64,000 nucleotides of DNA from Corynebacterium sp. HMSC04H06 (GCF_001815935.1 NZ_KV823418.1:28922-92921); one strand, 5' to 3'; shown: positions 32,796 to 42,246, numbered from the stretch's first letter. Translations and numbers: made by a program. The notes: generated by a model not told the origin, from the letters alone.

Positions 32796-33125
32796 CTACC
32801 GCTGGGGTTTCAGCGTCACCGCGGTGCCCGAGGCCGTGACCATCAGCATGTTGTTGGACGTGCCCAGCACCGTGTAGTCGAAGGCGATGCCGATCACCGC
32901 GTCCGCGCCCAGCTCCTGGCCGCGGTTCCACAGCTCATTCAGGGCGGACTCGCGGGCCCGCACGGCCTCTTCCTCGTAGCCGGCGGAACGCCCGCCGGTG
33001 ATGTTGCGGATGCCCGCGCCGAAGTCCTTCAAGAAATTGATGCCGGAAACCGTCTCGCCGGCGATGACGCGCAGGTACGTGTCGATCTCGCGGCCTTCTA
33101 CTGTGTTCGTCGTGGTGAAAATCAT
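32796..33125 (-). CDS. YbjQ/UPF0145 family protein
   Basis: A 109-aa member of the YbjQ family (DUF74), which forms pentameric heavy-metal-binding-like folds of unknown function. It starts with FTTTNTVEGREIDTYLRVIAGETVSGINFLKD and has the conserved GADAVIGIAFDYTVLG. TAGCCT precedes the ATG by 6 nt. It is encoded just upstream of the S4 gene on the same strand. Confidence 0.85.
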   Translation of the reverse strand: MIFTTTNTVEGREIDTYLRVIAGETVSGINFLKDFGAGIRNITGGRSAGYEEEAVRARESALNELWNRGQELGADAVIGIAFDYTVLGTSNNMLMVTASGTAVTLKPQR

Positions 33126-33129
33126 GCCT

Positions 33130-33807
33130 TTAGGCTACCCCGATTGCCCCGCGCACACCTTCGTAGAGGATGAACCCGGCCAGCAGCAGGAAGACCACCC
33201 CGGAGAAGAGATCCACCCACGAGGAGTGGCGCGACATCCAGCGCGAAAACGCCCGCACGGTCAGCGCGACGGCTCCGAAAAGCACCAGGGACTCGCCCAC
33301 CAGCAACACCACCAGCAGCGCCGACCAGCCCAGGCTCATGCCCGGCTCTAGAAAATTCGAGAAAACCGCGCCGAAGAAGATGACGACCTTAGGGTTCGAC
33401 AGATCGCAGATAAAGCCCATGCGATAGGCCTTGCCGGCGGTGATCCACACCCGCGGCGCCGAGTCCGGGTTTTGCTCTTGGAAGGTCTCGGTCTGCACCA
33501 CGCGGGCGGGCACACGGCGCTGCGCCAGCCCAGATTTGATGGCGCTGTAGGCCATCCACAGCAGATAGGTACCTCCCAGCAGCTGGAGCGTGATGAGAAT
33601 CCCCGGGTGCGAATCAATCAGGGCGGACAGACCCGCCAGCGAGGCCACCACCCAGAGCAAAAGACCAGTAGAGCTGCCCAGGGCCGCCCACAGCCCGGCC
33701 CGGGTGGAGCGGGAGCCCAGCCGGATGATCTGGATGACGTCGGGCCCGGGCGAGGCCATGGCCACCAGCCACACCCCCATCAGCGTGAGCACAGAGACTA
33801 AAGACAC
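33130..33807 (-). CDS. LysE/RhtB-family amino-acid exporter (first of two)
   Basis: A 225-aa six-helix exporter. The family signature is GVWLVAMASPGPDVIQIIRLGSRSTRAGLWAALG near the N-terminus and MGFICDLSNPKVVIFFGAVF in the middle, with the helix-3 GGTYLLWMAYSAI. The GTG at 33807 follows AGGAGG at 5 nt and is preferred over a TTG nine codons upstream. The substrate could be homoserine, threonine, leucine or another amino acid; not determinable. Confidence 0.85.
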   Translation of the reverse strand: MSLVSVLTLMGVWLVAMASPGPDVIQIIRLGSRSTRAGLWAALGSSTGLLLWVVASLAGLSALIDSHPGILITLQLLGGTYLLWMAYSAIKSGLAQRRVPARVVQTETFQEQNPDSAPRVWITAGKAYRMGFICDLSNPKVVIFFGAVFSNFLEPGMSLGWSALLVVLLVGESLVLFGAVALTVRAFSRWMSRHSSWVDLFSGVVFLLLAGFILYEGVRGAIGVA

Positions 33808-33955
33808 GCGCACCTCCTGTAGAAACGACTGCAAGGCCGCGACCGCAAACCGGGACCTTGATTGAGCTCTCTTTGGCTCCGCAAAGGGCGGAGTTGATAC
33901 CGCAACCGAAGGTACGCGTCATCCCACCTAGTGGGAAACAGGTTTGTGCACTGGG

Positions 33956-34594
33956 CTAATTAACCAGGCCCATGACCCCTTCCACCAGCATGACAAGCCC
34001 GAAGATGGTGAAGATGATGCCGGCGACGATGTCCAGCCAGTTGCCGTGCCGGGCCAACCAGCGCGCGGCCGTGCGAACGACGAGGGAAAAGCCGCCGAAC
34101 CAAGCAAAAGAAATGGCCAGCAGGATGAGCCCCACCGCCACGGTCCACAGCGCAGACATGCCCGGGGAAAGGAACTGGGCGAAGACGGCGCCGAAAAACA
34201 CCAGGGCCTTCGGGTTGGACAGATTGGTCATCAGCCCCAGGCGGTAGGCCTTGCCCGCGGTGAGCACCCCCTGGACGCGCTCGGGCTGCGCGGCCTCCGG
34301 CTGGCTTGTGCGCAGCCCGCCGCGCAGGGAACTAAGCCCCATGTAGATAAGCACCCCGCCGCTGATAACCTGCAAGCCGCTGAGCAGCTCCGGCCGGGCA
34401 GCAATCAGCGCGGACAGGCCCGCCAGGGAGGCCGCCAGCCACACGCCCGTGCCGGTAGCGATCCCGGCCGCGCACAAAAGGCCCGCCCGGCGCGAGCGCG
34501 GCGCAGTGCGGATCACCTGCACCACGTCGGGGCCCGGGGTCACCAGCAGGACTAGCCACACGCCGATGAGCGTCAGCAGGGAGGCCATGCTCAT
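33956..34594 (-). CDS. LysE/RhtB-family amino-acid exporter (second of two)
   Basis: A 212-aa paralogue of the neighbouring exporter: GVWLVLLVTPGPDVVQVIRTAPRSRRAGLLCAAG and LGLMTNLSNPKALVFFGAVFAQFL are near-identical in pattern. The tandem arrangement suggests duplication. The ATG at 34594 follows AAAGGTAG. Between the two genes lies a perfect TCCCAC-CTA-GTGGGA dyad (33922-33936) and a CTCCGC/GCGGAG hairpin, so they may be separately controlled. Confidence 0.85.
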   Translation of the reverse strand: MSMASLLTLIGVWLVLLVTPGPDVVQVIRTAPRSRRAGLLCAAGIATGTGVWLAASLAGLSALIAARPELLSGLQVISGGVLIYMGLSSLRGGLRTSQPEAAQPERVQGVLTAGKAYRLGLMTNLSNPKALVFFGAVFAQFLSPGMSALWTVAVGLILLAISFAWFGGFSLVVRTAARWLARHGNWLDIVAGIIFTIFGLVMLVEGVMGLVN

Positions 34595-34635
34595 GGAGGT
34601 TTCTACCTTTCGAAGTATTCAAGGGGCAGTCATTT

Positions 34636-34673
34636 AAAAAAACCGCCACACTGCCGGGGTGGCAGGTGACGGG
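34636..34673 (-). terminator. Rho-independent terminator after betA
   Basis: Read on the minus strand, CCGTCACCTGCC and GGCAGTGTGGCGG form a 12-bp stem with one bulged base and an ACCCC loop, followed by seven T. It lies about 30 bp downstream of the betA stop codon. Confidence 0.85.
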
Positions 34674-34702
34674 TTTAATGTACACGGAGCGTTTCCGTGG
34701 GT

Positions 34703-36472
34703 TTACCAGGCGCCCTCGATGGCGTCCTTGTGGTCACGGACCTTCTCGCCTTCGGCGTAGAGCGGCATGTCCTCGCCGGCCTTGTACCAGGAGGTGTACT
34801 CCGGCTCCAGCGGGGTGCGGCCGGCAATCAAGTCGGCGGCCTTCTCGCCCACCATCATCGTCGGGGCGTAGATGTTGCCGTTGGTGACGTTCGGGAAGAC
34901 ACCGGCGTCGGCGATGTAGAGGCCTTCGATGCCCCAGACCTGCATGGTCTCCGGGTCGACGACAGCCATCTCGTCGTCCTTGGACCCCATCTTGGTGGTG
35001 CAGGACGGGTGCAGCGCGGTCTCGCCGTCGTTGCGAACCCACTCCAGGATGTCCTCATCGGATTGGACGTCGGGGCCCGGGCTGAACTCACGAGCACCGA
35101 CTTCCTCCATGGCCTTGGTGTCCAGCAGGGAGCGGGCCACACGCACGGCCTCAACCCATTCGCGGCGATCCTGGTCGGTACGTAGGTAGTTGAACAGGAT
35201 CTCCGGCTTGTCGTGGATGTCGGCGCTCTTAATGCGCACATAACCCTTGGTGTCGGAGAACATCGGGCCCACGTGCCACTGGAAGCCGTGCTTGACGTCG
35301 GCCTTCTGGCCATCGTAGCGCACTGCCATCGGCAGGAAGTGGAACATCAAGTTCGGGTACGCTTCCTTGTCGTTGGAGCGCACGAAGCCGCCGGCCTCGA
35401 AGTGGGAAGTGCCGACCGGGCCCTTCTTGGTCAGCAGCCACTCCAGGCCCATGAACGGCCAGCGCCACTTGTCCAGGTACGGCTGGGAGGAATCCGTGTT
35501 GTTGGTCAACTCGTACTGGATGTAGACCTCGAGGTGGTCCTGCAGGTTCTCGCCCACGCCCGGCAGGTGCTTGACGACCTCGATGCCGTGGGACTCCAGC
35601 AGCTCGCGGTCGCCGATGCCGGAGACCTGCAGCAGCTGCGGGGTGTTGATGGCGCCGGCGGACAGCACGATCTTCTTGGCGTAGACGCGGTGGACGCCGC
35701 CTTCCCACTCGTATTCCACGCCGATGGCCTTCTGGCCGTCGAAGAGGACCTTGGTGGTGAAGGCGTGGGTGCGGATCTCCAGGTTCTTGCGCTGCTTGTT
35801 CGGGTGCAGGTAAGCCCGGGCTGCGGACCAGCGCTTGCCGTGGCGGATGTTGCGGTCGAACGGCGCGAAGCCCTCCTGGCGATAGCCGTTGACGTCGTTG
35901 GTCAGGTTGTAGCCCGCCTCTTGGACGGACTTGAACAGGGCCTGGAACAGCGAGTTGGTGGCCGGACCGCGGGACAGGTAGAGCGGGCCGTTGTGGCCGC
36001 GGCGCGGATCGTTCGGGTCGGCGCCGGTGGTGGTCTCCATCTTCTTGAAGTACGGCAGGCAGTGGGCGAAGTCCCAGTGCTCCATGCCCGGGTTGTCGGC
36101 CCACTTCTCGTAGTCCTTGGGGTTACCGCGCTGGAAAATCATGCCGTTGATGGACGAGGAACCGCCCAGCAGCTTGCCGCGGGCGTGGTAGACGCGGCGG
36201 CCGTTCATCTCCGGCTCCGGCTCGGACTCGTACATCCAGTCGTAGTGCTTGGCGCCGATCGGGAAAGAGAACGCCGACGGCATGTGGACGAACAGGTCCC
36301 ATAGGGAGTCGTTGCGGCCGGCTTCCAGGACCAGCACGCGGGTTTCGGGATCTTCAGTCAGTCGAGCAGCGACCACGGAGCCGGCGGAGCCGCCGCCGAC
36401 AACAACCACGTCGCTTACTTCGTCAGTTACCTTCTTCGAGTTATTCTTAGTCACCTTGTCTAATAGACCCAT
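34703..36472 (-). CDS. betA: Choline dehydrogenase BetA (GMC oxidoreductase)
   Basis: FAD-dependent oxidation of choline to betaine aldehyde, first step of glycine betaine synthesis. 589 aa. FAD motif [18 protein letters not shown] is near residue 22; the GMC signatures [13 protein letters not shown] and [15 protein letters not shown] are present; the catalytic histidine is probably His488 in [10 protein letters not shown]. Soluble or peripheral at the membrane. AAGGAAG precedes the ATG. It diverges from betT-betB, so choline uptake and both oxidation steps are together. Other GMC alcohol oxidases are possible but the context makes BetA most likely. Confidence 0.9.
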   Translation of the reverse strand: MGLLDKVTKNNSKKVTDEVSDVVVVGGGSAGSVVAARLTEDPETRVLVLEAGRNDSLWDLFVHMPSAFSFPIGAKHYDWMYESEPEPEMNGRRVYHARGKLLGGSSSINGMIFQRGNPKDYEKWADNPGMEHWDFAHCLPYFKKMETTTGADPNDPRRGHNGPLYLSRGPATNSLFQALFKSVQEAGYNLTNDVNGYRQEGFAPFDRNIRHGKRWSAARAYLHPNKQRKNLEIRTHAFTTKVLFDGQKAIGVEYEWEGGVHRVYAKKIVLSAGAINTPQLLQVSGIGDRELLESHGIEVVKHLPGVGENLQDHLEVYIQYELTNNTDSSQPYLDKWRWPFMGLEWLLTKKGPVGTSHFEAGGFVRSNDKEAYPNLMFHFLPMAVRYDGQKADVKHGFQWHVGPMFSDTKGYVRIKSADIHDKPEILFNYLRTDQDRREWVEAVRVARSLLDTKAMEEVGAREFSPGPDVQSDEDILEWVRNDGETALHPSCTTKMGSKDDEMAVVDPETMQVWGIEGLYIADAGVFPNVTNGNIYAPTMMVGEKAADLIAGRTPLEPEYTSWYKAGEDMPLYAEGEKVRDHKDAIEGAW

Positions 36473-36508
36473 ACGGAAAGCACTTCCTTTCTTCGCGGTG
36501 TTCAGAAA

Positions 36509-36530
36509 TGCATATTATGCAATCGATGCA
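36509..36530. promoter_or_regulatory. Overlapping dyads in the betA promoter region
   Basis: TGCATATTATGCA (36509-36521) and TGCAATCGATGCA (36518-36530) are two 13-bp near-palindromes sharing four bases. They lie 37-58 bp upstream of betA, a natural repressor position. The cognate protein is unknown. Confidence 0.45.
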
Positions 36531-36703
36531 TGGACAAATATGCACCATTCCGCTCCTACTTGCATAACGAGCCTACCTGAGAAGCTTGCAATTTGCCCAG
36601 AATAGGATAAGTTTGACATGTTCCGTAACGGTTTTCCGATAGTGGCCCTACCCCTGCTCACCCTAGATGCACTCGGGTTTTTGCGCCGTTTCGAATATAT
36701 GAG

Positions 36704-36717
36704 TCAAATATGTTTGA
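36704..36717. promoter_or_regulatory. TCAAA-N4-TTTGA dyad upstream of betT
   Basis: A perfect 5-bp inverted repeat with a 4-bp centre (TCAAATATGTTTGA), 79-92 bp upstream of the betT start. It is a possible regulator site or part of the promoter. Confidence 0.35.
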
Positions 36718-36795
36718 GCGTTTAGCCTTAAGCCCGTCTATGTCCGTTTGGAGTCCGTGTGGGCAGGGGTATTAACAACTTCAGAGGAGTGATCC

Positions 36796-39018
36796 ATGGC
36801 GAATTTCGATCCACACGATCCTGAATCGCCCAAACCTGCTAACGCCGAGCCTTCCTCAGAGGGTAAGGCGCGCACCAAACGTCGATCGCGCTACCAAGTC
36901 CGCGCCCTGGTCGGCAGCTACAAGGCGGAGACCGGCTCCGATGTCGGCGCCGACGAGGTCGATCCGCCCAAGACGAACTGGCCCGTCTTCACCGTCTCCA
37001 GTGTGCTGATCATCGCGATGGCGCTCTACGCCGGCCTGGGCCGCGAACACGCCGCCAACACCCTGGCCAACGTCACCGGCTGGATCAGCACCAACCTCGG
37101 CTGGTTCTACATCCTGACCGCGACCATCGCGGTCGTTTTCGTCCTCTACATCGCGATGTCCAGTTCCGGCAATATCCGCATGGGCCCGGATCACTCGCGC
37201 CCGAAGTTCAACACCTTCACGTGGGCCTCCATGCTCTTTGCAGCCGGCATCGGCGTCGACCTGATGTTCTTCGCCGTGGCCGAGCCGGTGACCATGTACC
37301 TGGCCCCGCCCACCGGCGAGCCGGAGACCATGGAGGCGGCCAAGGAGGCTGTCGTCTACGCCATGTTCCACTACGGCCTGACCGGCTGGGCACTCTACGC
37401 CCTAATGGGCATGGCCTTCGGCTACTTCGCCTACCGCCTGAATATGCCGCTGGCCATCCGCTCGGCGCTGTACCCGCTCATTGGTAAGCGCGTCCACGGC
37501 CCCGTCGGCGACGCCGTCGATGTCGCCGCCATGCTGGGCACCGTCTTCGGCGTAACCGCCTCCCTGGGCATCGGCGTGGTGCAGCTGTCCTACGGCATCC
37601 ACCTCATCTTCGATATCGATCAGGGCCTGGGACTGCAGTCCGCCCTCATCGTCATCGCGATTGCCATCGCTACCCTGTCCGCCGTCTCCGGCGTGGACAA
37701 GGGCATCCGCTTCCTGTCCGAGCTCAACGTCTTCCTGGCCATCGCACTGATGATCTACATCGTGGTCTTCGGCAAGACGGCCTACCTCTTCGACGCCATC
37801 GTGATGAACGTGGGCGACTACGTCTCCAAATTCCCGTCCTGGACCATGGACACCATGGCGTTTACGGATGATCCGGCCGCCACCTCCGAGTGGATGCAGT
37901 CCTGGACCCTGTTCTTCTGGGCCTGGTGGATCGCCTGGGCCACCTTCGTGGGCCTGTTCCTGGCACGCATCTCCCGCGGGCGCACCCTGCGCCAGTTCAT
38001 CTTCGGCACCCTGACCTTCCCGTTCCTGTTCATCCTGATGTGGATGTCCTTCTTCGGCAACACCGCCCTGGACATGGTGCGCTCAGGTGATTACCCCGAA
38101 TTCGCCGAGAACGCGGTCAACATCCCAGAGCAGGGCTTCTATGACATGCTGCAGGAGTTCCCGGCCTCGGGCTTCATCATCCTGCTGACCACGGGCATCG
38201 GCCTGCTGCTGTATATCACCTCGGCCGACTCCGGCGCGCTGGTGATGTCGAACTTCACCTCGAAGATCACCGACAGCCGCCAGGACGGCACCCGCTGGCT
38301 GCGCATCTTCTGGTCCATCGCCGTAGGCCTGCTGACCCTGGCCCTGTTACAGATCGACGGCATCGCCACGGTGCAGTCCGCCACCGTGGTCATGGGCCTG
38401 CCCTTCGCCGTGGTCATTTATCTGGTGATGTTCTCGCTGTGGAAGTCGCTGCGCCTAGAAAACGTGCAGAAGGAGGCGCGCACCACCGCGCTGCACGGCG
38501 TCATCTCCGGCCGCACCGACCGGATCGCCGCCGACGACAACAGCTGGAAGCAGCGCCTAGATCGTGCCAATACCTACCCGACCAAGCAGGACATAGACAC
38601 CTATATGCGGGACACCGCCGAGTTCGCCCTGGAAAAGGTCGCGGTCCAGATGCGCCAGCGCGGCTACGACGCCATCCTGCTCACCAGTGAGCTGCCCGAT
38701 CTGGAACTGCCCCAGCTAGACCTACAGGTCACACTGCACAACGAGCGCAAGTTCCGCTACCAGCTCTTCCCCGTAGCCTCCGAGTGCCCGGAGTTCTTGG
38801 CCGGCGATCAGAAGGAATACTTCCGCCTGGAGGTCTACGATCTCACCGGCTCGTTGGGCTACGACGTCTACGGCTACAGCGAGAACCAGCTCATCAACAA
38901 CGTGCTGGATCTCTACGAACGCCACCTGGCCTTCCTGCACATGCAGTCTGAACGCCCAGGTGACTCCGATGTTTCCGACGGAGCAGAGCCCGAGCGGATC
39001 TGGCGCGAGGATAATTAG
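36796..39018 (+). CDS. betT: BCCT-family choline transporter BetT
   Basis: Secondary transporter of the betaine/choline/carnitine family, 740 aa and twelve helices. After a polar N-terminus of about 60 residues, helix motifs include WASMLFAAGIGVDLMFFAVAEPV, the AGIGxD form found in proton-coupled choline carriers, and the family Trp-rich segment WTLFFWAWWIAWATFVGLFLARISRGRT. A long cytoplasmic C-terminus (about 580-740) resembles the osmosensing tail of BetT proteins. The ATG follows GAGGAGTG. With betA and betB it imports choline and makes glycine betaine for osmoprotection. Confidence 0.92.
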   Translation: MANFDPHDPESPKPANAEPSSEGKARTKRRSRYQVRALVGSYKAETGSDVGADEVDPPKTNWPVFTVSSVLIIAMALYAGLGREHAANTLANVTGWISTNLGWFYILTATIAVVFVLYIAMSSSGNIRMGPDHSRPKFNTFTWASMLFAAGIGVDLMFFAVAEPVTMYLAPPTGEPETMEAAKEAVVYAMFHYGLTGWALYALMGMAFGYFAYRLNMPLAIRSALYPLIGKRVHGPVGDAVDVAAMLGTVFGVTASLGIGVVQLSYGIHLIFDIDQGLGLQSALIVIAIAIATLSAVSGVDKGIRFLSELNVFLAIALMIYIVVFGKTAYLFDAIVMNVGDYVSKFPSWTMDTMAFTDDPAATSEWMQSWTLFFWAWWIAWATFVGLFLARISRGRTLRQFIFGTLTFPFLFILMWMSFFGNTALDMVRSGDYPEFAENAVNIPEQGFYDMLQEFPASGFIILLTTGIGLLLYITSADSGALVMSNFTSKITDSRQDGTRWLRIFWSIAVGLLTLALLQIDGIATVQSATVVMGLPFAVVIYLVMFSLWKSLRLENVQKEARTTALHGVISGRTDRIAADDNSWKQRLDRANTYPTKQDIDTYMRDTAEFALEKVAVQMRQRGYDAILLTSELPDLELPQLDLQVTLHNERKFRYQLFPVASECPEFLAGDQKEYFRLEVYDLTGSLGYDVYGYSENQLINNVLDLYERHLAFLHMQSERPGDSDVSDGAEPERIWREDN

Positions 39019-39110
39019 TTCTGGTAGACCGGAAAGCGGAACCGAACAAATTCCCTGTTTGAATACGAATGCCGACGCCTATTAAAGCGCCGACAAGAAA
39101 GGATGCTTTG

Positions 39111-40691
39111 TTGAGCACCCAGAACGCACTGTTTGATCCTTCTACGACGGAGCTCCTCTCCGGCGTCCACACGGGCGACGGTCCGAAGTCCCTATTCATC
39201 GATGGCCAGTGGGAGGCCGCCGCTGAGGGCGGTACCCGCACCATCACCTGCCCGGCCGACGGCACCGTGGTCGCCGAGGTCTCCGAAGCCACCGACGAGG
39301 ACACGATCCGCGCTATCAAGGTCGCCCGCCGCACCTTCGATGCCGGCACGTGGTCCTCCGTGCCAGCCATCGAGCGCGGCAAGCTGCTGCTGCGCGTGGC
39401 CCAGGCCATCCGCGACAACCAGGAGCTTTTCGCCAAAGCAGAATCCGCCGACACCGGCAAGCGCCTGGAAGAGTCCATGGGCGACATGGAAGACATCGCC
39501 GGCGCCTTCGATTACTTCGGCACCCTAGCTTCCCACCAGGCCGGCCGCGTGGTCGACCCGGCGGACCCGAACGTGCGCTCCCGCATCGACGCCGAGCCGG
39601 TCGGCGTCTGCGGCCTGATCACCCCGTGGAACTACCCGCTGCTGCAGGTGTCCTGGAAGGTCGCCCCGGCCATCGCCGCTGGTAACACCTTCGTCCTCAA
39701 GCAGGCGGAACTGACCCCGCACACCGCCATGCTGCTCATGGCCGTGCTGCGCGATGCCGGCCTGCCGGACGGCGTGGCCAACCTGATCACCGGCGCCGGC
39801 GCCAACTGCGGTAACCCGCTGTCCCAGCACCCGGACGTGGACATGGTCTCCTTCACCGGCGGCCTGGTCACCGGCAAGCTGATCGCCAAGAACGCCGCGG
39901 AGACCGTCAAGCGCACCGCGCTGGAGCTGGGTGGCAAGAACCCGAACGTCGTCTTCGCCGACGCGGACTTCGACGCCGCCGTGGACAACGCCCTCAACGC
40001 CGCGTTCTTCCACTCCGGCCAGGTCTGCTCCGCGGGCTCCCGCCTGATCGTGGAAGAATCCATCCACGACAAGTTCATCGAGGCCTTGGTCGAGCGCACC
40101 AACAACATCAAGATCGGCGGCCCGACGGACGACAAGGCCGAGACCGGCCCGCTGATCTCCGCCGAGCACCGCGACAAGATTGCCAAGTACGTGGACCACG
40201 CCCGCGAGCAGGGCGCCTCCATCCTCACCGGCGGCCGCGCGTCCACCAGCGAGGACACCAACGGCCAGCACGGCACCGGCAACACGGACCTGGGCGCCGG
40301 CATCTACTACCTGCCGACCATCATCGATGACACCACCCGGGAGATGGACTGCGTCCACGACGAGGCCTTCGGCCCGACCGTGACGGTGGAGACCTTCACC
40401 ACGCAGGAGGAGGCCATCGAGATCGCCAACGACACCGAGTACGGCCTGGCCGGCGCAGTGTGGACCACGGATGCGGGCAAGGCCGAGCAAGTCACCCGCG
40501 GCCTGCGCCACGGCACCATCTGGATCAACGACTTCCACCCGTACCTGCCGCAGGCCGAGTGGGGCGGCTACAAGCAGTCTGGCAACGGCCGCGAGCTGGG
40601 CCCGACGGGTCTGGAAGAATACCAGGAGCACAAGCACGTCTACCAGAACCTGACCCCGGCCGTTTCCGGCCAGTTCGGTCTGCAGAAGTAA
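39111..40691 (+). CDS. betB: Betaine aldehyde dehydrogenase BetB
   Basis: NAD(P)+-dependent oxidation of betaine aldehyde to glycine betaine. 526 aa from a TTG start, which AGAAAGGA supports at proper distance; an ATG 14 codons upstream is the alternative. ALDH motifs: ITPWNYPLLQVSWKVAPAIAAGN, the general base Glu272 in LELGGKNP, and nucleophile Cys306 in SGQVCSAGSRL. It lies 92 bp after betT, probably in the same operon. A few other aldehydes could also be substrates, but the locus is diagnostic. Confidence 0.9.
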   Translation: MSTQNALFDPSTTELLSGVHTGDGPKSLFIDGQWEAAAEGGTRTITCPADGTVVAEVSEATDEDTIRAIKVARRTFDAGTWSSVPAIERGKLLLRVAQAIRDNQELFAKAESADTGKRLEESMGDMEDIAGAFDYFGTLASHQAGRVVDPADPNVRSRIDAEPVGVCGLITPWNYPLLQVSWKVAPAIAAGNTFVLKQAELTPHTAMLLMAVLRDAGLPDGVANLITGAGANCGNPLSQHPDVDMVSFTGGLVTGKLIAKNAAETVKRTALELGGKNPNVVFADADFDAAVDNALNAAFFHSGQVCSAGSRLIVEESIHDKFIEALVERTNNIKIGGPTDDKAETGPLISAEHRDKIAKYVDHAREQGASILTGGRASTSEDTNGQHGTGNTDLGAGIYYLPTIIDDTTREMDCVHDEAFGPTVTVETFTTQEEAIEIANDTEYGLAGAVWTTDAGKAEQVTRGLRHGTIWINDFHPYLPQAEWGGYKQSGNGRELGPTGLEEYQEHKHVYQNLTPAVSGQFGLQK

Positions 40692-40701
40692 GCTGTAAGT
40701 T

Positions 40702-41427
40702 CTAGCTCTGGGTGCGCGGCTTGACCGTCATTACGTCGATGTTGACGTGGGCGGGCAGAGACGCCACCCAGCGCACCGCCTCCGCGATGTCCTCGGCGGC
40801 GAGGTTGAGCTGGCCGTCGTAGACCTTAGCGGCGCGCTCCTCGTCGCCGCTGAAGCGGACGAGCGAGAAATCGGTGGCCACGCGGCCCGGGTCGATCTCC
40901 GTGGTGCGAATGTTGTGGTTTTCCAGTCGCAGCGCCCGGGAGATCACCCGCACGCCGTGCTTGGCGCTGTTGTAGCCGGAGCCGCCTTCGTAGACGCCCC
41001 AGCCGGCTACCGAACCCATGTTGATGACAAGCCCCGAGTTATCCGGGGCTTGTTCTAGTTTCGGCACCAGCGCCTGCAGCATGCGTACCGTGCCCAGCAC
41101 GTTCACGTCATACATCCACTGCCAGTCCTCGATTTTGGTGTCGACTAGTGGCTCTAGGCCCTTGGCGCCGCCAGCGTTGTTGACCAGCAGGTCCACCCGG
41201 TCCACCTGCGCGGCAAGCGCATCCACGGATTCCTGGCTGGCAACATCCAGCTCAATGGCGGTGCCGCCGATCTCTTCCGCAAGGGCGTCCAGCCGGTCCT
41301 TGCGCCGCGCCGCCACGATCACGTGCCAGCCGTCGGCGGCCAGCGCCCGCGCGCTCGCGGCGCCAATCCCGGAGGAGGCGCCCGTCACGATTGCTACTTT
41401 CTTGTTACCTACGTCATTCTTAGCCAT
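40702..41427 (-). CDS. SDR-family NAD(P)-dependent oxidoreductase
   Basis: A 241-aa classical short-chain dehydrogenase. Cofactor motif VAIVTGASSGIGAASARAL is near residue 11, NNAG is in LLVNNAGGAKG, and the catalytic YNSAKHG is typical of the YdfG-like 3-hydroxy-acid/serine dehydrogenase group. An Arg-rich AARRKDRL after strand 2 suggests NADPH preference. The ATG at 41427 lies 7 nt after TACACT. The longer open frame upstream belongs to the divergent promoter. Substrate is unknown. Confidence 0.82.
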   Translation of the reverse strand: MAKNDVGNKKVAIVTGASSGIGAASARALAADGWHVIVAARRKDRLDALAEEIGGTAIELDVASQESVDALAAQVDRVDLLVNNAGGAKGLEPLVDTKIEDWQWMYDVNVLGTVRMLQALVPKLEQAPDNSGLVINMGSVAGWGVYEGGSGYNSAKHGVRVISRALRLENHNIRTTEIDPGRVATDFSLVRFSGDEERAAKVYDGQLNLAAEDIAEAVRWVASLPAHVNIDVMTVKPRTQS

Positions 41428-41453
41428 GCCTCGCAGTGTAGCAAAGCCCTTGC

Positions 41454-41468
41454 TTTCCGGTACGGAAA
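41454..41468. promoter_or_regulatory. Operator-like dyad TTTCC-N5-GGAAA (upstream copy)
   Basis: TTTCCGGTACGGAAA is a 5-bp inverted repeat with a 5-bp centre. It sits between the divergent SDR and membrane-protein starts, 24 bp centre-to-centre from a second copy. Confidence 0.55.
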
Positions 41469-41477
41469 GTGTCATAC

Positions 41478-41492
41478 TTTCCACTGTGGAAA
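41478..41492. promoter_or_regulatory. Operator-like dyad TTTCC-N5-GGAAA (start-codon copy)
   Basis: TTTCCACTGTGGAAA matches the upstream copy in both arms and the central T. It touches the -10-like CATACT (41473-41478) and includes the GTG start of the membrane-protein gene, so a bound protein would block transcription there. Confidence 0.55.
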
Positions 41493-41938
41493 ACAATGAG
41501 AAGAAGCAGGCCACCGAGGCTCTATCCTTTAACGAGACCCTCGCCAAGAAACATACCTCCCTGGTCCCGCCCTGGGTCGCTTTTTGCCTGGCGTTGACCT
41601 ACCTGGCAGCCTTCTTACTCATGGCGTTTAAGTCCCACCCTTGGTGGGCGCTCCTCATCGTCGCTGCCGTTATCCTCGTCGCCGCCTTCCTCATGCCCCG
41701 GCGCTACCCGCGGGTGCGTCAGTCTTACCGCCAGGATCCCTTCGCCGCGCCCTCCGCGGACAAGCGCTACTGGCTGGGATTTTTCTGCCTCTACTGGCCG
41801 ATGTCCGCTTTCATCTTCGCCCATGAACTGCCGGCCTGGGCAGTGCTGCCCCTTGGCTTCCTAGCCTTTGCCAGCGTGTGGTGGGCCCTGGGTAGTGGTG
41901 CTTTAGATCTCAGCTCCCGGGAGCGGAATCATTCATGA
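41486..41938 (+). CDS. Small membrane protein cotranscribed with HTH regulator
   Basis: A 150-aa protein with four hydrophobic segments in two pairs: WVAFCLALTYLAAFLLMAF and WWALLIVAAVILVAAFLM, then WLGFFCLYWPMSAFIFAHEL and VLPLGFLAFASVWWALGSG. No family recognised. The GTG at 41486 lies 7 nt after CATACT and within the second TTTCC dyad, so leaderless expression under operator control is likely. Its stop overlaps the regulator start as ATGA. Confidence 0.6.
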   Translation: MENNEKKQATEALSFNETLAKKHTSLVPPWVAFCLALTYLAAFLLMAFKSHPWWALLIVAAVILVAAFLMPRRYPRVRQSYRQDPFAAPSADKRYWLGFFCLYWPMSAFIFAHELPAWAVLPLGFLAFASVWWALGSGALDLSSRERNHS

Positions 41939-42246
41939 ACGGCCAGCTCGATCCGGTCATCCACCCGCTCAACCGGTTTAAAATCTGCGCCGTCCTCAAC
42001 GCCTACGGCGCGACCGAGGGAGAAGTCAAGCAAGAGATGGAGTTTTCCTCGCTTGCCCGGGAGGTGGGCTTAAGCCCGTCCACGCTCTCCAAGCAGCTCA
42101 GCGCCCTACAGGAGGCAGAATACATCAGCCGCTTCCGCGAATACGGCTCCACGCGCGGCAAAGACACGGTGTGGGTAAGCCTCACCGCGCGTGGTCGCGC
42201 TGCCTTTCACGAGCACCTGGCGGCACTCAGAGACATCGCTGGCTAG
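41935..42246 (+). CDS. Winged-helix transcriptional regulator (MarR/HTH_34-like)
   Basis: A 103-aa protein with a single winged helix: NRFKICAVLNAYGATEGEVKQEMEFSSLAREVGLSPSTLSKQLSALQEAEYISRFREYG, here about residues 13-72, where SPSTLSKQLSAL is the recognition helix, followed by a wing with VWVSLTARGRAAF. It matches the small HTH_34/MarR-like regulators paired with membrane proteins. Its gene overlaps the membrane protein by 4 nt; the two upstream TTTCC dyads are candidate autoregulatory sites. Ligand unknown. Confidence 0.78.
   Translation: MNGQLDPVIHPLNRFKICAVLNAYGATEGEVKQEMEFSSLAREVGLSPSTLSKQLSALQEAEYISRFREYGSTRGKDTVWVSLTARGRAAFHEHLAALRDIAG

Larger units (their letters stand above)
36473..36795. 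promoter_or_regulatory. Divergent betA/betT control region
   Basis: 323 bp without a gene, serving both directions. It holds clustered TGCAT half-sites on the betA side (36509-36544 and 36561-36568) and a TCAAA-N4-TTTGA dyad on the betT side. No gene for a BetI-type repressor is seen in the window. GAGGAGTG just upstream of betT is its ribosome-binding site. Confidence 0.5.
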
